Shown: one piece after another, positions 60,710 through 64,000 of the stretch
Layout of the letters: every line of letters starts with the position of its first letter
How positions within the stretch are numbered: the stretch's first letter is position 1
From: Sediminibacillus dalangtanensis
GTDB lineage: Bacteria > Bacillota > Bacilli > Bacillales > Amphibacillaceae
NCBI RefSeq assembly: GCF_017792025.1
Contig: NZ_CP046956.1
Coordinates: forward strand, 1,116,001 to 1,180,000
Direction: 5' to 3'
DNA length: 64,000 bases
Translations under genes and position numbers: made by a program
The notes under the pieces: generated by a model
Seen by the model: the letters and a program-made list of their open reading frames with translations, nothing else
Databases searched by the model: none
Told to the model about the DNA's origin: nothing

Positions 60710-61620
60710 TCGAATGAGTGGTCTGAAGTGGCTTGCATTTTTTTTAACCGCTTGAATTTTTCCAGGGCAGTCGGCCAATTCACCATTTGTCCTTTTTTTA
60801 CTTGATATAGCAATTCATGAAAGACGGGTTGAAGACCATAGAAATTCCGGATACGTTCGAAAAGATGTGCAACAGGTTCCCTCCCTGAATAATACCGCAG
60901 TACCTGGCGGGTAAAGGCCGGTCCGAAATCCCAATAAAATCCGGCAAAATCAAAGGCTGGATCCCCGTACTGGGAATCAGTGAAATCGATGATACCGGTA
61001 ACCAGTCCGGATTCCTTGTTAAAAATTATATTGTTTGCAGATAAATCTCCGTGAATCCAAGCTTGTTGGATTGGTTGTTGTTCAGTTTCTTGTAGAAATC
61101 CATGAAAAAAATTAGAGACGATCATGCTTTCGTCTTCAGCTAAATTGGGAAGGATATGCGTTTCGACTGAATCAAATAACCGCTGCCAGTACTCCTGTGT
61201 ATGAATAGTCAAAAGGGGACTGTCAACTTGCTTGGCAGGAATCTCGTGCAGCTTACTGAGAAATTCGCCAAGCAGCTTTGCGTTGTCTTGATTAGAAATC
61301 AGTGCAGCATGTTGAGGACTTGTCAGAGCCTCTCCCTTGATAAGCGGGTAATATACAGCAATGGTTCTGCCTTGCTTATCCCGAATCACCTGAAAGTTGG
61401 GGACCTGCAACGGCGGACTCGTTTTCTCGATTGCTTTCAACAGGGCGGTTTCCCGCTCGGTATGGCGGCGGACGGCTTGATTTTGGGGAAAGCGGAAGAC
61501 AAGCTCCTCATTTATAATGATAATGTCATGGTCCCAGCCTGAATAGTTGAAGCTGGTTGTTTCAATGGTTAACCAGGGAAGATGTTGGCTAATGATGGAT
61601 AACATCGTCTGTTCATTCAT
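60706..61620 (-). CDS. APH-family phosphotransferase
   Basis: 304 residues from the ATG at 61620 (AAAGGAG eight bases upstream). VFRFPQNQ (Lys replaced region), WIHGDLSANNIIF (catalytic loop) and GIIDFTDSQYGDPAFDF AGF are typical of APH/choline-kinase-like enzymes such as APH(2'') and homologues. The target is unknown. Its start overlaps the end of the SgrR-like gene by eight bases, so both are one operon. Confidence 0.86.
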   Translation of the reverse strand: MNEQTMLSIISQHLPWLTIETTSFNYSGWDHDIIIINEELVFRFPQNQAVRRHTERETALLKAIEKTSPPLQVPNFQVIRDKQGRTIAVYYPLIKGEALTSPQHAALISNQDNAKLLGEFLSKLHEIPAKQVDSPLLTIHTQEYWQRLFDSVETHILPNLAEDESMIVSNFFHGFLQETEQQPIQQAWIHGDLSANNIIFNKESGLVTGIIDFTDSQYGDPAFDFAGFYWDFGPAFTRQVLRYYSGREPVAHLFERIRNFYGLQPVFHELLYQVKKGQMVNWPTALEKFKRLKKMQATSDHSFD

Positions 61621-63397
61621 TTTTGCTCTCCTTTCTTGCCGATAAGTGGTTAAACCAGAGTTGTGTATAATCGACCCACCCCAGTGCATTCAGCTGAATT
61701 CTTTCTACGTTTTGCGGATAGATGGCGAACTGCTCTAATCGATATAAAAAAAGGAAATGATGGTGGGTGCACAACTTCGCTTCTTCCTGCTGTAATCCGT
61801 AAACACATTCCCTCTCTGAAAGACTTTCAGCAATAATCTGTTGAATCCGTGTTCGGCTTTGGCCGGGCAGGTGGTGGGCGGGTAAACTGTGCGTTCCCTG
61901 AAAAAAGGTCAAATAGGTGAGGAGACGACTCTCGTCGGCAAGCTGCTCTCCCAACAACATATCTGCCTCCTGGAGATTCTGTTCCATCAATTCCTCATAG
62001 GGAAGAAAATGTAAGGACACTCTCACACCCGTTTTTGCTAATTGTTGTTGAATCCACTTGCCATCCAATTCGTTCCCAGCTCCTGTGTAACTATATAGGT
62101 GAAATGTTTCCCCTTGATAGCTGCTTGCATGGAGTAGTTCATGTGCCAAAGCGGGATTCCGAAGTAACGAGACGTCGTTTTCGGTATCGCGAAAAAGTCT
62201 GTCAGCTGGTAAGTAACGATTTCCCTGCAGCTGTTTAATCAATTTCTCTGGTTGTAACAAATGAAAAATAGCTTTGCGCAGTAATGGGTCAGTGGCCAGC
62301 TTTCCTTTATTGCCATTCAAGGACAACAGCTTGCACCCTTGATCGACCGCGGTTGTTTGCTGGAAGTTTGCTGTCGATTTTGAAGCGTAAGGGTATTGAT
62401 AAAAATTGACTCGTTCACTTTCCACCACATCAGTGGCTTGGTTGTCATACAACTCAGGGAAAAAATACATAATGACTTCATCCAGGAAGGGGCGGGTTCC
62501 GAAAAAATGTTCAAAGGTCCGGAGCCTCAATTGTGTTTTAGTATTTTCAATTTCCTGAAACGGCCCTGTCCCGATTGGTGATCCAACAAGGTTCCCTACA
62601 GGTACAATGCTACCACCCATGCTTGCGGCAAGATGCAAAAAATAAGGCATCGGTTTTTGAAAGGTAAACTGTATGGCGTAAGTATGAAGCGGCTCCGCTT
62701 TTTCAAGGTTGTCCAACATCCAGTGATAGGCTGAGGATACCGACCGATGGCGAAGATAGCTGTAACATACATCCTCTGCGGTCATTTCTTTATCATCATG
62801 AAAACGAACCCCTTTTCTTAACTGAAAAATCCATACGGTATCGTTGTGGTGATGGGACCAGGCATGCGCCAGCTCGGGCACATGTTCTGCAGCTTTTTCG
62901 TCATAACGGACCAGCCGGTTGTATATGTGTCGCATGATATGGTTTTCCGAGCGGCGATGAACCAGTAGTGGATCCAGTTTCGGCAGCGGTCGGTAAGAAG
63001 GGAATTGAAGCCGGTCGATTGTATCGATTTGTTTCGTATGGCCCCCATCAGTAGTGAAAAACAACCAGTCGATAAACAGTTGCTGCGTATGTCTGCTGAT
63101 GGAAAACCGTTGTAAAAAACGAATTCCTTCTTCCATCGAAACGGTGCTACGTTCTTTTGCTTCAGCGAGAATCAGGTCTTCCAGATCAGCTATTAACTGA
63201 ATGGAGGAAGTGTTTCCCCTTCCTTTTCCTGGCTTCCATATAATCCAGCCGGCTTGTTGCATACGGTGGACGATCAATTTGGCATTTCGTTCTGTACAGG
63301 CTAAGTGTTTGCCAAGCTCTCCAATGGTGATAGCGTGAGTCTTTCCAAGGTCGGGCAGTATCCCGTATAAACGTTGATAGTGTTCCAACAACCTCAT
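61613..63397 (-). CDS. SgrR-like regulator with solute-binding domain
   Basis: 594 residues. An N-terminal winged helix (about 1-110, ITIGELGKHLACTERNAKLI VHRMQQAGWI) is fused to an oligopeptide-binding-protein-like domain (LVRYDEKAAEHVPELAHAW, VRFHDDKEMTAEDVCYSYL). This is the domain order of SgrR, which in E. coli senses sugar phosphate stress. It lies divergent to an MFS gene, much as SgrR is next to setA, so the ligand may be that transporter's substrate (inference). Confidence 0.85.
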   Translation of the reverse strand: MRLLEHYQRLYGILPDLGKTHAITIGELGKHLACTERNAKLIVHRMQQAGWIIWKPGKGRGNTSSIQLIADLEDLILAEAKERSTVSMEEGIRFLQRFSISRHTQQLFIDWLFFTTDGGHTKQIDTIDRLQFPSYRPLPKLDPLLVHRRSENHIMRHIYNRLVRYDEKAAEHVPELAHAWSHHHNDTVWIFQLRKGVRFHDDKEMTAEDVCYSYLRHRSVSSAYHWMLDNLEKAEPLHTYAIQFTFQKPMPYFLHLAASMGGSIVPVGNLVGSPIGTGPFQEIENTKTQLRLRTFEHFFGTRPFLDEVIMYFFPELYDNQATDVVESERVNFYQYPYASKSTANFQQTTAVDQGCKLLSLNGNKGKLATDPLLRKAIFHLLQPEKLIKQLQGNRYLPADRLFRDTENDVSLLRNPALAHELLHASSYQGETFHLYSYTGAGNELDGKWIQQQLAKTGVRVSLHFLPYEELMEQNLQEADMLLGEQLADESRLLTYLTFFQGTHSLPAHHLPGQSRTRIQQIIAESLSERECVYGLQQEEAKLCTHHHFLFLYRLEQFAIYPQNVERIQLNALGWVDYTQLWFNHLSARKESKNE

Positions 63398-63497
63398 TTT
63401 GTCACCTCTCTTGTAAAAGGGGAAATACAGTTGTCTCGATTATACACTTTTTTTCCTCTTTTTAGCATGTAGACTTTAAGAAGAGGGGGGAGATTTC

Positions 63498-64000
63498 ATG
63501 AAAAAGGGAACCAACAAACACAGAAGTGGTGAAACGAGTGATGTTGGAAAAAAACAAATCATCGGAATAGCATTCATCACAGCAGCATCTGTTCTGGGGG
63601 ATGCCATGTTGCTGATCGCGCTGCCGATATATTGGAAGGATGCTGGACTTGACTCGCTGTGGCAAGTAGGAGTGCTTCTGTCGGTCAATCGGTTTATCCG
63701 GCTTCCGGTCAACCCACTGATCGGTTTGTTTTATCAACATTTTCACCGACGTACCGGTATCATGATAGCGGTATGCTTGGCCGTATTAACGACGGCTTCA
63801 TATGGATGGATGGCGAATTTTTGGCTGCTTCTGCTCATGCGGGCAATATGGGGGATTTCCTGGTCACTTCTTCGGCTCGGCGGATATCTGTCTGTGATTG
63901 AGGCGTCGAATGACAGCAATCGGGGTCAGTATGTTGGATTATATAATGGATTATGGGGGCTCGGAGGATTGACCGGTATGCTTGCCGGTGGAATGTTGAT
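63498..64000 (+). CDS. MFS transporter, N-terminal part (SetA-like context)
   Basis: The ATG at 63498 follows AGAGGGGGGAG; the frame stays open to the right window edge (168 codons). At least four membrane segments are visible, with ITAASVLGDAMLLIALPIYW and VNRFIRLPVNPLIGLFYQHF HRR, and RAIWGISWSLLRLGGYLSV. It is a 12-TM MFS carrier, truncated by the window. Divergent from the SgrR-like gene, separated by 100 bp. Confidence 0.82.
   Translation, partial: MKKGTNKHRSGETSDVGKKQIIGIAFITAASVLGDAMLLIALPIYWKDAGLDSLWQVGVLLSVNRFIRLPVNPLIGLFYQHFHRRTGIMIAVCLAVLTTASYGWMANFWLLLLMRAIWGISWSLLRLGGYLSVIEASNDSNRGQYVGLYNGLWGLGGLTGMLAGGML

Noticed and set aside
1..64000. CRISPR array, prophage or transposase
   Set aside because: No regularly spaced repeats with unique spacers, no phage structural genes and no transposase were recognised.

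Overview
The window reads as chromosome of a low-to-moderate GC, endospore-forming member of the Bacillaceae. It carries two Spo0E-like phosphatase genes, the minor small acid-soluble spore proteins SspP and SspH, a SleL/YaaH-like cortex-lytic enzyme, a DesK/DesR thermosensor next to its desaturase, a textbook preQ1-I riboswitch on queCDE, a LicT-type RAT/terminator leader, a cidRAB block and an MhqR-type operator. No rRNA, tRNA, CRISPR, phage or transposase gene was recognised. The exact genus cannot be fixed from sequence reading alone.

Layout. 1-5.8 kb: end of a DHA2 drug exporter, two small Spo0E-like genes, a proline-rich hypothetical protein, and a TetR-controlled MFS exporter with matching palindromic operators. 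5.9-9.6 kb: sspP, a RibF-type riboflavin kinase/FAD synthetase, small DUF1450 and DUF1189 proteins, and a dicarboxylate/glutamate symporter behind a cre box. 9.6-10.4 kb: a composite inverted-repeat element. 10.5-15.2 kb: a second DHA2 exporter, an autoregulated BglG/LicT antiterminator without a nearby sugar operon, and a CstA transporter with a cre-like box. 15.4-21.9 kb: a cory-CC-star/ArsA ATPase pair, des-desK-desR, the LysM/GH18 spore enzyme and a secreted DUF3889 protein. 22-27.9 kb: COG3910 ATPase, queCDE, YetF-like protein, MccF-like peptidase, VOC and GNAT proteins. 28-34.2 kb: membrane protein, APH-like kinase, MhqO-like dioxygenase, cidR-cidA-cidB, methyltransferase. 34.4-37.1 kb: PadR, DUF1048 and a DrrAB-type ABC exporter sharing an operator-like motif. 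37.4-42.7 kb: a broken small membrane-protein gene, a nucleotidyltransferase, two flavin quinone reductases divergent from a LysR regulator, and YfkAB. 43-53.5 kb: three GNATs, two ABC-2-type transporters, DUF2785, a nucleotidyltransferase, a VTT membrane protein, aldehyde dehydrogenase and sspH. 53.8-64 kb: POT peptide transporter, beta-carbonic anhydrase, secreted C39 protein, 5'-nucleotidase, two APH-type kinases, and an SgrR-like regulator divergent from a truncated MFS gene.

Two families of dispersed non-coding repeats run through the window. Family 1 has six copies (up to about 235 bp) with two alternative left ends and internal inverted repeats. Family 2 has GGAGACTCC and GGAAAGCG motifs and includes degenerate and inverted copies. 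Family 1 copies sit between functionally linked genes (tetR and its exporter; des and desKR).

The main theme is export and detoxification: multidrug MFS and ABC exporters with their own TetR, PadR and LysR regulators, quinone-detoxifying enzymes, and many phosphotransferase, nucleotidyltransferase and acetyltransferase folds that could inactivate small molecules. I did not find a clearly undescribed multi-gene system. The most interesting leads are the structured repeats, the cory-CC-star/ArsA pair, the PadR/DUF1048/ABC operators, the orphan LicT switch, and several small conserved-looking proteins without known function.
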